The notes beneath the pieces were generated by a model that searched no databases, had not been told where the DNA came from, and saw only the letters and a program-made list of their open reading frames with translations. The position numbers and the translations under genes are program-made. Below, one piece after another: positions 47,255 through 60,400 of a stretch of DNA of 64,000 bases (the stretch's first letter is position 1; every line of letters starts with the position of its first letter). The stretch lies in assembly GCA_036172665.1 (NCBI GenBank), contig CM069877.1, positions 25,631,001-25,695,000 of the forward strand, in the 5' to 3' direction. This DNA comes from Prosopocoilus inquinatus (lineage: Eukaryota > Arthropoda > Insecta > Coleoptera > Lucanidae).

Positions 47255-49787
47255 AAAACTATTTCCAGCTTCTGCTGAGTCCGAGAACTTCGTATCTCAC
47301 ATCAGAGTTACTGGAGTCCGTTGAAACGCCAAATAACATGATAGATGAGTAAGGATAGATTAGATACATCACAGGAACAACGCTAATGCGTGTTGTTTCA
47401 TTTAAAACTATTTCCAGCTTCTGCTGAGTTAGAGAACTTCGTATCTCACATCAGAGTTACTGGAGTCCGTTGAAACGCAAAATAACATGATAGATGAGTG
47501 AGGATCGATTAGATACATCACAGGAACAACGCTAATACGTGTTGTTTCGTTCAAAACTATTTCCAGCTTCTGCTGCGTCCGAAAACTTTGTATCTCACAT
47601 CAGAGTTACCGGAGTCAATCCAAAGGTCAAATAACATGATAGATGAGTAAGGATCGATTAGATACATCACAGGAACAACGCTAATGCGTGTTGTTTCATT
47701 TAAAACTATTTCCAGCTCCCGCTGCGTCCAAAAACTTCGTATCTCACATCAGAGTTACTAGAGTCCATCGAAACGTCAAATAACATGATAGATAAGTAAG
47801 GATCGATTAGATACAGCACAGGAACAACGCTAATGCGTGTTGTTTCGTTTAAAACTATTTCCAGCTTCAGCTGCGTCCGAGAACTTCATATCTCACATCA
47901 AAGTTACTGGAGTCCATCGAAACGCCAAATAACATGATAGATGAGTAAGGATAGATTAGATACATCACAGGAAAAACGCTAATGCGTGTTGTTTCATTTA
48001 AAACTATTTCCAGCTTCAGCTGCGTCCGAGAACTTCATATCTCACATCAAAGTTACTGGAGTCCATCGAAACGCCAAATAACATGATAGATGAGTAAGGA
48101 TCGGGTAGATACATCACAGGAACAACGCTAATGCGTGTTGTTTCGTTTAAAACTATTTCCAGCTTCAGCTGCGTCCGAGAACTTCGTATCTCACATCAAA
48201 GTTACTGGAGTCCATCGAAACGTCAAATAACATGATAGATGAGTAAGGATCGATTAGATACATCACAGGAACAACGCTAATACGTGTTATTTCATTTAAA
48301 ACTATTTCCAGCTTCAGCTGCGTCCGAGAACTTCGTATCTCACATCAAAGTTACTGGAGTCCATCGAAACGTCAAATAACATGATAGATGAGTAAGGATC
48401 GATTAGATACATCACAGGAACAACGCTAATACGTGTTATTTCATTTAAAACTATTTCCAGCTTCAGCTGCGTCCGAGAACTTCGTATCTCACATCAAAGT
48501 TACTGGAGTCCATCGAAACGCCAAATAACATAGTAGATAAGTAAGGATCGATTAGATACATCACAGGAACAACGCTAATACGTGTTGTTTCGTTCAAAAC
48601 TATTTCCAGCTTCTGCTGCGTCCGAGAACTTTGTATCTAACATCAGAGTTACCGGAGTCCATCCAAACGTCAAATAACATGATAGATGAGTAAGGATCGA
48701 TTAGATACATCACAGGAACAACGCTAATGCGTGTTGTTTCATTTAAAACTATTTCCAGCTTCAGCTGCGTCCGAGAACTTCATATCTCACATCAAAGTTA
48801 CTGGAGTCCATCGAAACGCCAAATAACATGATAGATGAGTAAGGATCGGGTAGATACATCACAGGAACAACGCTAATGCGTGTTGTTTCGTTTAAAACTA
48901 TTTCTAGCTTCAGCTGCGTCCGAGAACTTCGTATCTCACATCAAAGTTACTGGAGTCCATCGAAACGCCAAATAACATGATAGATGAGTAAGGATCGGGC
49001 AGATACATCACAGGAACAACGCTAATGCGTTTTGTTTCGTTTAAAACTATTTCCAGCTTCTGCTGCGTCCGAAAATTTCGTATCTCACATTAGAGGTACT
49101 GGAGTCCATCGAAACGTCAAATAACATGATAGATGAGTAAGGATCGATTAGATACATCACAGGAACAACGCTAATACGTGTTATTTCATTTAAAACTATT
49201 TCCAGCTTCAGCTGCGTCCGAGAACTTCGTATCTCACATCAAAGTTACTGGAGTCCATCGAAACGTCAAATAACATGATAGATGAGTAAGGATCGATTAG
49301 ATACATCACAGGAACAACGCTAATACGTGTTATTTCATTTAAAACTATTTCCAGCTTCAGCTGCGTCCGAGAACTTCGTATCTCACATCAAAGTTACTGG
49401 AGTCCATCGAAACGTCAAATAACATGATAGATGAGTAAGGATCGATTAGATACATCACAGGAACAACGCTAATACGTGTTATTTCCTTTAAAACTATTTC
49501 CAGCTTCAGCTGCGTCCGAGAACTTCGTATCTCACATCAAAGTTACTGGAGTCCATCGAAACGCCAAATAACATAGTAGATAAGTAAGGATCGATTAGAT
49601 ACATCACAGGAACAACGCTAATACGTGTTGTTTCGTTCAAAACTATTTCCAGCTTCTGCTGCGTCCGAAAACTTTGTATCTAACATCAGAGTTACCGGAG
49701 TCCATCCAAACGTCAAATAACATGATAGATGAGTAAGGATCGATTAGATACATCACAGGAACAACGCTAATGCGTGTTGTTTCATTT
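47255..49787 (+). repeat. B-type HOR shortened to 17 monomers
   Basis: GAGTTAGAG at 47,426 to GTATTTCAC at 49,825 is 2,399 bp, exactly 298 bp (2 monomers) short of the other B copies. The loss falls in the first half of the nested 7-mer. After GATCGGGTAG at 48,099 the sequence continues with CCAGCTTCAG and GTCAAATAAC instead of TCTAGC, GGGCAG and TTAGAGGTAC, so the offset to the left copy drops from 42,635 to 42,337. Private change: GGAAAAACGCT near 47,971. Confidence 0.9.
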
Positions 49788-51427
49788 AAAACTATTTCCA
49801 GCTTCTGCTGAGTCCGAGAACTTCGTATTTCACATCAGAGTTACTGGAGTCCATCGAAACGTCAAATAACCTGATAAATAAGTAAGGATCGGGTAGATAC
49901 ATCACAGGAATAACGCTAATGCGTTTTGTTTCGTTTAAAACTATTTCCAGCTTCTGCTGCGTCCGAAAATTTCGTATCTCACATTAGAGTTACTGGAGTC
50001 CATCGAAACGCCAAATAACATGATAGATGAGTAAGGATCGGGCAGATACATCACAGGAACAACGCTAATGCGTTTTGTTTCGTTTAAAACTATTTCCAGC
50101 TTCTGCTGCGTCCGAAAATTTCGTATCTCACATCAGAGTTACTGGAGTCCGTTGAAACGCCAAATAACATGATAGATGAGTGAGGATCGATTAGAGACAT
50201 CACAGGAACAACGCTAATACGTGTTGTTTCGTTCAAAACTATTTCCAGCTTCTGCTGCGTCCGAAAACTTTGTATCTCACATCAGAGTTACCGGAGTCCA
50301 TCCAAACGTCAAATAACATGATAGATGAGTAAGGATCGATTAGATATATTCACAGGAACAACGCTAATGCGTGTTGCTTCATTTAAAACTGTTTCCAGCT
50401 CCCGCTGCGTCCAAAAACTTTGTATCTCACCTCAGAGTTACTAGAGTCCATCGAAACGTCAAATAACATGATAGATAAGTAAGGATCGATTAGATACAGC
50501 ACAGGAACAACGCTAATGCGTGTTGTTTCGTTTAAAACTATTTCCAGCTTCAGCTGCGTCCGAGAACTTCGTATCTCACATCAAAGTTATTGGGGTCCAT
50601 CGAAACGCCAAATAACATGATAGATGAGTAAGGATCGATTAGATACATCACAGGAACAACGCTAATGCGTGTTGTTTCGTTTAAAACTATTTCTAGCTTC
50701 AGCTGCGTCCGAGAACTTCGTATCTCACATCAAAGTTACTGGAGTCCATCGAAACGCCAAATAACATGATAGATGAGTAAGGATCGGGTAGATACATCAC
50801 AGGAACAACGCTAATGCGTTTTGTTTCGTTTAAAACTATTTCCAGCTTCTGCTGCGTCCGAAAATTTCGTATCTCACATTAGAGTTACTGGAGTCCATCG
50901 AAACGTCAAATAACATGATAGATGAGTAAGGATCGATTAGATACATCACAGGAACAACGCTAATACGTGTTATTTCATTTAAAACTATTTCCAGCTTCAG
51001 CTGCGTCCGAGAACTTCGTATCTCACATCAATGTTACTGGAGTCCATCGAAACGCCAAATAACATAGTAGATAAGTAAGGATCGATTAGATACATCACAG
51101 GAACAACGCTAATACGAGTTGTTTCGTTCAAAACTATTTCCAGCTTCTGCTGCGTCCGAGAACTTTGTATCTAACATCAGAGTTACCGGAGTCCATCCAA
51201 ACGTCAAATAACATGATAGATGAGTAAGGATCGATTAGATACATCACAGGAACAACGCTAATGCGTGTTGTTTCATTTAAAACTATTTCCAGCTTCTGCT
51301 GAGTCCGAGAACTTCGTATCTCACATCAGAGTTACTGGAGTCCGTTGAAACACCAAATAACATGATATATGAGTGAGGATCGATTAGGTACATCACAGGA
51401 ACAACGCTAATACGAGTTGTTTCGTTC
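49788..51427 (+). repeat. A-type HOR, 11 monomers, BamHI pair lost
   Basis: GTATTTCAC at 49,825 starts a unit of 1,640 bp (11 x 149 + 1). It contains GGGCAG, AGAGACATC, the TATTCAC insertion, CTCCCG, TATTGGGG, TCTAGC/GGGTAG and GCGTTTTG, then goes directly to CAATGTTAC. The GTGAGG and BamHI monomers are missing, two monomers in all, with the join inside the CGAAAATTTC monomer. TATTGGGG at about 50,588 is the P/A-hybrid variant, where ordinary A units have TACTGGAG with CATAGTAG. This 11-mer is therefore an independent shortening, unlike the one at 12,966. Confidence 0.87.
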
Positions 51428-54258
51428 AAAACTATTTCCAGCTTCTGCTGAGTCCGAGAACTTCGTATCTCACATCAGAGTTACTGGAGTCCGTTGAAAC
51501 GCCAAATAACATGATAGATGAGTAAGGATAGATTAGATACATCACAGGAACAACGCTAATGCGTGTTGTTTCATTTAAAACTATTTCCAGCTTCTGCTGA
51601 GTTAGAGAACTTCGTATCTCACATCAGAGTTACTGGAGTCCGTTGAAACGCAAAATAACATGATAGATGAGTGAGGATCGATTAGATACATCACAGGAAC
51701 AACGCTAATACGTGTTGTTTCGTTCAAAACTATTTCCAGCTTCTGCTGCGTCCGAAAACTTTGTATCTCACATCAGAGTTACCGGAGTCAATCCAAAGGT
51801 CAAATAACATGATAGATGAGTAAGGATCGATTAGATACATCACAGGAACAACGCTAATGCGTGTTGTTTCATTTAAAACTATTTCCAGCTCCCGCTGCGT
51901 CCAAAAACTTCGTATCTCACATCAGAGTTACTAGAGTCCATCGAAACGTCAAATAACATGATAGATAAGTAAGGATCGATTAGATACAGCACAGGAACAA
52001 CGCTAATGCGTGTTGTTTCGTTTAAAACTATTTCCAGCTTCAGCTGCGTCCGAGAACTTCATATCTCACATCAAAGTTACTGGAGTCCATCGAAACGCCA
52101 AATAACATGATAGATGAGTAAGGATAGATTAGATACATCACAGGAACAACGCTAATGCGTGTTGTTTCATTTAAAACTATTTCCAGCTTCAGCTGCGTCC
52201 GAGAACTTCATATCTCACATCAAAGTTACTGGAGTCCATCGAAACGCCAAATAACATGATAGATGAGTAAGGATCGGGTAGATACATCACAGGAACAACG
52301 CTAATGCGTGTTGTTTCGTTTAAAACTATTTCTAGCTTCAGCTGCGTCCGAGAACTTCGTATCTCACATCAAAGTTACTGGAGTCCATCGAAACGCCAAA
52401 TAACATGATAGATGAGTAAGGATCGGGCAGATACATCACAGGAACAACGCTAATGCGTTTTGTTTCGTTTAAAACTATTTCCAGCTTCTGCTGCGTCCGA
52501 AAATTTCGTATCTCACATTAGAGGTACTGGAGTCCATCGAAACGTCAAATAACATGATAGATGAGTAAGGATCGATTAGATACATCACAGGAACAACGCT
52601 AATACGTGTTATTTCATTTAAAACTATTTCCAGCTTCAGCTGCGTCCGAGAACTTCGTATCTCACATCAAAGTTACTGGAGTCCATCGAAACGTCAAATA
52701 ACATGATAGATGAGTAAGGATCGATTAGATACATCACAGGAACAACGCTAATACGTGTTATTTCATTTAAAACTATTTCCAGCTTCAGCTGCGTCCGAGA
52801 ACTTCGTATCTCACATCAAAGTTACTGGAGTCCATCGAAACGTCAAATAACATGATAGATGAGTAAGGATCGATTAGATACATCACAGGAACAACGCTAA
52901 TACGTGTTATTTCATTTAAAACTATTTCCAGCTTCAGCTGCGTCCGAGAACTTCGTATCTCACATCAAAGTTACTGGAGTCCATCGAAACGCCAAATAAC
53001 ATAGTAGATAAGTAAGGATCGATTAGATACATCACAGGAACAACGCTAATACGTGTTGTTTCGTTCAAAACTATTTCCAGCTTCTGCTGCGTCCGAGAAC
53101 TTTGTATCTAACATCAGAGTTACCGGAGTCCATCCAAACGTCAAATAACATGATAGATGAGTAAGGATCGATTAGATACATCACAGGAACAACGCTAATG
53201 CGTGTTGTTTCATTTAAAACTATTTCCAGCTTCAGCTGCGTCCGAGAACTTCATATCTCACATCAAAGTTACTGGAGTCCATCGAAACGCCAAATAACAT
53301 GATAGATGAGTAAGGATCGGGTAGATACATCACAGGAACAACGCTAATGCGTGTTGTTTCGTTTAAAACTATTTCTAGCTTCAGCTGCGTCCGAGAACTT
53401 CGTATCTCACATCAAAGTTACTGGAGTCCATCGAAACGCCAAATAACATGATAGATGAGTAAGGATCGGGCAGATACATCACAGGAACAACGCTAATGCG
53501 TTTTGTTTCGTTTAAAACTATTTCCAGCTTCTGCTGCGTCCGAAAATTTCGTATCTCACATTAGAGGTACTGGAGTCCATCGAAACGTCAAATAACATGA
53601 TAGATGAGTAAGGATCGATTAGATACATCACAGGAACAACGCTAATACGTGTTATTTCATTTAAAACTATTTCCAGCTTCAGCTGCGTCCGAGAACTTCG
53701 TATCTCACATCAAAGTTACTGGAGTCCATCGAAACGTCAAATAACATGATAGATGAGTAAGGATCGATTAGATACATCACAGGAACAACGCTAATACGTG
53801 TTATTTCATTTAAAACTATTTCCAGCTTCAGCTGCGTCCGAGAACTTCGTATCTCACATCAAAGTTACTGGAGTCCATCGAAACGTCAAATAACATGATA
53901 GATGAGGAAGGATCGATTAGATACATCACAGGAACAACGCTAATACGTGTTATTTCCTTTAAAACTATTTCCAGCTTCAGCTGCGTCCGAGAACTTCGTA
54001 TCTCACATCAAAGTTACTGGAGTCCATCGAAACGCCAAATAACATAGTAGATAAGTAAGGATCGATTAGATACATCACAGGAACAACGCTAATACGTGTT
54101 GTTTCGTTCAAAACTATTTCCAGCTTCTGCTGCGTCCGAAAACTTTGTATCTAACATCAGAGTTACCGGAGTCCATCCAAACGTCAAATAACATGATAGA
54201 TGAGTAAGGATCGATTAGATACATCACAGGAACAACGCTAATGCGTGTTGTTTCATTT
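51428..54258 (+). repeat. B-type HOR, 19 monomers, rightmost copy
   Basis: GAGTTAGAG at 51,599 and GTATTTCAC at 54,296 keep the 2,697-bp spacing, and the nested 7-mer is intact. It lacks both the CATTACAGG marker of copies 1 and 3 and the CAAAGATAC marker of copies 2 and 4. Its private marker is GATGAGGAAGG (normally GATGAGTAAGG) at 53,904, which recurs at 55,990 because this end of B is included in the 2,086-bp tandem duplication. Confidence 0.92.
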
Positions 54259-57200
54259 AAAACTATTTCCAGCTTCTGCTGAGTCCGAGAACTTCGTATT
54301 TCACATCAGAGTTACTGGAGTCCATCGAAACGTCAAATAACCTGATAAATAAGTAAGGATCGGGTAGATACATCACAGGAATAACGCTAATGCGTTTTGT
54401 TTCGTTTAAAACTATTTCCAGCTTCTGCTGCGTCCGAAAATTTCGTATCTCACATTAGAGTTACTGGAGTCCATCGAAACGCCAAATAACATGATAGATG
54501 AGTAAGGATCGATTAGATACATCACAGGAACAACGCTAATGCGTGTTGTTTCGTTTAAAACTATTTCCAGCTTCTGCTGCGTCTGAAAATTTCGTACCTC
54601 ACATTAGAGTTACTGGAGTCCATCGAAACGTCAAATAACATGATAGATGAGTAAGGATCGATTAGATACATCACAGGAACAACGCTAATACGTGTTATTT
54701 CATTTAAAACTATTTCCAGCTTCAGCTGCGTCCGAGAACTTCGTATCTCACATCAAAGTTACTGGAGTCCATCGAAACGCCAAATAACATAGTAGATAAG
54801 TAAGGATCGATTAGATACATCACAGGAACAACGCTAATACGTGTTGTTTCGTTCGAAACTATTTCCAGCTTCTGCTGCGTCCGAAAACTTCGTATCTCAC
54901 ATCTGAGTTACTGGAGTCCGTTGAAACGTCAAATAACATAGTAGATAAGTAAGGATCGATTAGATACTTCACAGGAACAACGCTAATACGTGTTGTTTCG
55001 TTCAAAACTATTTCCAGCCCCTGTTGAGTTCGAGAACTTCGTATCTCACATCAGCGTTACTGTAGTCCGTTGAGACGTCAAATAACATAGTAGATAAGTA
55101 AGGATCGACTAGATACATTACAGGAATAACGCTAATACGTGTTGTTTCGTTCAAAACTATTTCCAGCTTCTGCTGAGTCCGAGAACTTCGTATCTCACAT
55201 CAGAGTTACTGGAGTCCGTTGAAACGCCAAATAACATGATAGATGAGTGAGGATCGATTAGATACATCACAGGAACAACGCTAATACGTGTTGTTTCGTT
55301 CAAAACTATTTCCAGCTTCTGCTGCGTCCGAAAACTTTGTATCTCACATCAGAGTTACCGGAGTCCATCCAAACGTCAAATAACATGATAGATGAGTAAG
55401 GATCGGGTAGATACATCACAGGAACAACGCTAATGCGTGTTGTTTCGTTTAAAACTATTTCTAGCTTCAGCTGCGTCCGAGAACTTCGTATCTCACATCA
55501 AAGTTACTGGAGTCCATCGAAACGCCAAATAACATGATAGATGAGTAAGGATCGGGCAGATACATCACAGGAACAACGCTAATGCGTTTTGTTTCGTTTA
55601 AAACTATTTCCAGCTTCTGCTGCGTCCGAAAATTTCGTATCTCACATTAGAGGTACTGGAGTCCATCGAAACGTCAAATAACATGATAGATGAGTAAGGA
55701 TCGATTAGATACATCACAGGAACAACGCTAATACGTGTTATTTCATTTAAAACTATTTCCAGCTTCAGCTGCGTCCGAGAACTTCGTATCTCACATCAAA
55801 GTTACTGGAGTCCATCGAAACGTCAAATAACATGATAGATGAGTAAGGATCGATTAGATACATCACAGGAACAACGCTAATACGTGTTATTTCATTTAAA
55901 ACTATTTCCAGCTTCAGCTGCGTCCGAGAACTTCGTATCTCACATCAAAGTTACTGGAGTCCATCGAAACGTCAAATAACATGATAGATGAGGAAGGATC
56001 GATTAGATACATCACAGGAACAACGCTAATACGTGTTATTTCCTTTAAAACTATTTCCAGCTTCAGCTGCGTCCGAGAACTTCGTATCTCACATCAAAGT
56101 TACTGGAGTCCATCGAAACGCCAAATAACATAGTAGATAAGTAAGGATCGATTAGATACATCACAGGAACAACGCTAATACGTGTTGTTTCGTTCAAAAC
56201 TATTTCCAGCTTCTGCTGCGTCCGAAAACTTTGTATCTAACATCAGAGTTACCGGAGTCCATCCAAACGTCAAATAACATGATAGATGAGTAAGGATCGA
56301 TTAGATACATCACAGGAACAACGCTAATGCGTGTTGTTTCATTTAAAACTATTTCCAGCTTCTGCTGAGTCCGAGAACTTCGTATTTCACATCAGAGTTA
56401 CTGGAGTCCATCGAAACGTCAAATAACCTGATAAATAAGTAAGGATCGGGTAGATACATCACAGGAATAACGCTAATGCGTTTTGTTTCGTTTAAAACTA
56501 TTTCCAGCTTCTGCTGCGTCCGAAAATTTCGTATCTCACATTAGAGTTACTGGAGTCCATCGAAACGCCAAATAACATGATAGATGAGTAAGGATCGATT
56601 AGATACATCACAGGAACAACGCTAATGCGTGTTGTTTCGTTTAAAACTATTTCCAGCTTCTGCTGCGTCTGAAAATTTCGTACCTCACATTAGAGTTACT
56701 GGAGTCCATCGAAACGTCAAATAACATGATAGATGAGTAAGGATCGATTAGATACATCACAGGAACAACGCTAATACGTGTTATTTCATTTAAAACTATT
56801 TCCAGCTTCAGCTGCGTCCGAGAACTTCGTATCTCACATCAAAGTTACTGGAGTCCATCGAAACGCCAAATAACATAGTAGATAAGTAAGGATCGATTAG
56901 ATACATCACAGGAACAACGCTAATACGTGTTGTTTCGTTCGAAACTATTTCCAGCTTCTGCTGCGTCCGAAAACTTCGTATCTCACATCTGAGTTACTGG
57001 AGTCCGTTGAAACGTCAAATAACATAGTAGATAAGTAAGGATCGATTAGATACTTCACAGGAACAACGCTAATACGTGTTGTTTCGTTCAAAACTATTTC
57101 CAGCCCCTGTTGAGTTCGAGAACTTCGTATCTCACATCAGCGTTACTGTAGTCCGTTGAGACGTCAAATAACATAGTAGATAAGTAAGGATCGACTAGAT

Positions 57201-57483
57201 ACATTACAGGAATAACGCTAATACGTGTTGTTTCGTTCAAAACTATTTCCAGCTTCTGCTGAGTCCGAGAACTTCGTATCTCACATCAGAGTTACTGGAG
57301 TCCGTTGAAACGCCAAATAACATGATAGATGAGTGAGGATCGATTAGATACATCACAGGAACAACGCTAATACGTGTTGTTTCGTTCAAAACTATTTCCA
57401 GCTTCTGCTGCGTCCGAAAACTTTGTATCTCACATCAGAGTTACCGGAGTCCATCCAAACGTCAAATAACATGATAGATGAGT
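53312..57483 (+). repeat. 2,086-bp tandem duplication (14 monomers x 2)
   Basis: Copies occupy about 53,312-55,397 and 55,398-57,483. GATCGGGTAG (53,315/55,401), GATGAGGAAGG (53,904/55,990), GTATTTCAC (54,296/56,382), the GCCCC monomer (55,008/57,094) and the private TACTGTAGTCC all repeat at exactly 2,086 bp. The unit joins the end of a B block, a 7-monomer bridge with a GCCCC monomer, and a CGAAAACTTTG monomer. The novel junction near 55,397 places GGATCGGGTAG after CCATCCAAACGTC. I saw no difference between the copies, so this is probably one of the youngest events here. Confidence 0.92.
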
Positions 57484-60400
57484 AAGGATCGATTAGATAC
57501 ACCACAGGAACAACGCTAATGCGTGTTGTTTCATTTAAAACTATTTCCAGCTCCCGCTGCGTCCAAAAACTTCGTATCTCACATCAGAGTTACTAGAGTC
57601 CATCGAAACGTCAAATAACATGATAGATGAGTAAGGATCGATTAGATACATCACAGGAACAACGCTAATACGTGTTATTTCATTTAAAACTATTTCCAGC
57701 TTCAGCTGCGTCCGAGAACTTCGTATCTCACATCAAAGTTACTGGAGTCCATCGAAACGCCAAATAACATAGTAGATAAGTAAGGATCGATTAGATACGT
57801 CACAGGAACAACGCTAATACGTGTTGTTTCGTTTAAAACTATTTCCAGCTTCTGCTGCGTCCGAAAACTTCGTATCTCACATCTGAGTTACTGGAGTCCG
57901 TTGAAACGTCAAATAACATAGTAGATAAGTAAGGATCGATTAGATACTTCACAGGAACAACGCTAATACGTGTTGTTTCGTTCAAAACTATTTCCAGCCC
58001 CTCTTGATTTCGAGAACTTAGTATCTCACATCAGCGTTACTGGAGTCCGTTGAGACGTCAAATAACATAGTAGATAAGTAAGGATCGATTAGATACATCA
58101 CAGGAACAACGCTAATGCGTTTTGTTTCGTTTAAAACTATTTCTAGCTTCTGCTGCGTCCGAAAATTTCGTATCTCACATTAGAGTTACTGGAGTCCATC
58201 GAAACGTCAAATAACATGATAGATGAGTAAGGATCGATTAGATACATCACAGGAACAACGCTAATACGTGTTATTTCATTTAAAACTATTTCCAGCTTCT
58301 GCTGCGTCGGAGAACATCGTATCTCACATCAGAGTAACTAGAGTCCATCGAAACGCCAAATAACATGATAGATGAGTAAGGATCGATTAGATACATCACA
58401 GGAACAACGCTAATGCGTGTTGTTTCATTTAAAACTATTTCCAGCTTCTGCTGAGTCCGAGAACTTCGTATCTCACATCAGAGTTACTGGAGTCCGTTGA
58501 AACGCCAAATAACATGATAGATGAGTGAGGATCGATTAGATACATCACAGGAACAACGCTAATACGTGTTGTTTCGTTCAAAACTATTTCCAGCTTCTGC
58601 TGCGTCCGAAAATTTCGTATCTCACATTAGAGTTACTGGAGTCCATCGAAACGTCAAATAACATGATAGATGAGTAAGGATCGATTAGATACATCACAGG
58701 AACAACGCTAATACGTGTTATTTCATTTAAAACTATTTCCAGCTTCAGCTGCGTCCGAGAACTTCGTATCTTACATCAAAGTTACTGGAGTCCATCGAAA
58801 CGCCAAATAACATAGTAGATAAGTAAGGATCGATTAGATACATCACAGGAACAACGCTAATACGAGTTGTTTCGTTCAAAACTATTTCCAGCTTCTGCTG
58901 CGTCCGAGAACTTTGTATCTAACATCAGAGTTACCGGAGTCCATCCAAACGTCAAATAACATGATAGATGAGTAAGGATCGATTAGATACATCACAGGAA
59001 CAACGCTAATGCGTGTTGTTTCATTTAAAACTATTTCCAGCTTCTGCTGAGTCCGAGAACTTCGTATCTCACATCAGAGTTACTGGAGTCCGTTGAAACG
59101 CCAAATAACATGATAGATGAGTGAGGATCGATTAGATACATCACAGGAACAACGCTGATACGTGTTGTTTCGTTCAAAACTATTTCCAGCTTCTGCTGCG
59201 TCCGAAAACTTTTTATCTCACATCAGAGTTACCGGAGTCCATCCAAACGTCAAATAACATGATAGATGAGTAAGGATCGATTAGATACATCACAGGAACA
59301 ACGCTAATGCGTGTTGTTTCATTTAAAACTATTTCCAGCTCCCGCTGCGTCCAAAAACTTCGTATCTCACATCAGAGTTACTAGAGTCCATCGAAACGTC
59401 AAATAACATGATAGATGAGTAAGGATCGATTAGATACATCACAGGAACAACGCTAATACGTGTTATTTCATTTAAAACTATTTCCAGCTTCAGCTGCGTC
59501 CGAGAACTTCGTATCTCACATCAAAGTTATTGGGGTCCATCGAAACGCCAAATAACATAGTAGATAAGTAAGGATCGATTAGATACGTCACAGGAACAAC
59601 GCTAATACGTGTTGTTTCGTTTAAAACTATTTCCAGCTTCTGCTGCGTCCGAAAACTTCGTATCTCACATCTGAGTTACTGGAGTCCGTTGAAACGTCAA
59701 ATAACATAGTAGATAAGTAAGGATCGATTAGATACTTCACAGGAACAACGCCAATACGTGTTGTTTCGTTCAAAACTATTTCCAGCCCCTGTTGAGTTCG
59801 AGAACTTGGTATCTGACATCAGCGTTACTGGAGTCCGTTGAGACGTCAAATAACATAGTAGATAAGTAAGGATCTATTAGATACATCACAGGAACAACGC
59901 TAATGCGTGTTGTTTCGTTTAAAACTATTTCTAGCTTCAGCTGCGTCCGAGAACTTCGTATCTCACATCAAAGTTACTGGAGTCCATCGAAACGCCAAAC
60001 AACATGATAGATGAGTAAGGATCGAGTAGATACATCACAGGAACAACGCTAATGCGTTTTGTTTCGTTTAAAACTACTTCTAGCTTCTGCTGCGTCCGAA
60101 AATTTCGTATCTCACATTAGAGTTACTGGAGTCCATCGAAACGTCAAATAACATGATAGATGAGTAAGGATCGATTAGATACATCACAGGAACAACGCTA
60201 ATACGTGTTATTTCATTTAAAACTATTTCCAGCTTCTGCTGCGTCGGAGAACATCGTATCTCACATCAGAGTAACTAGAGTCCATCGAAACGCCAAATAA
60301 CATGATAGATGAGTATGGATCGATTAGAAACATCACAGGAACAACGCTAATACGTGTTATTTCATTTAAAACTATTTCCAGCTTCAGCTGCGTCCGAGAA

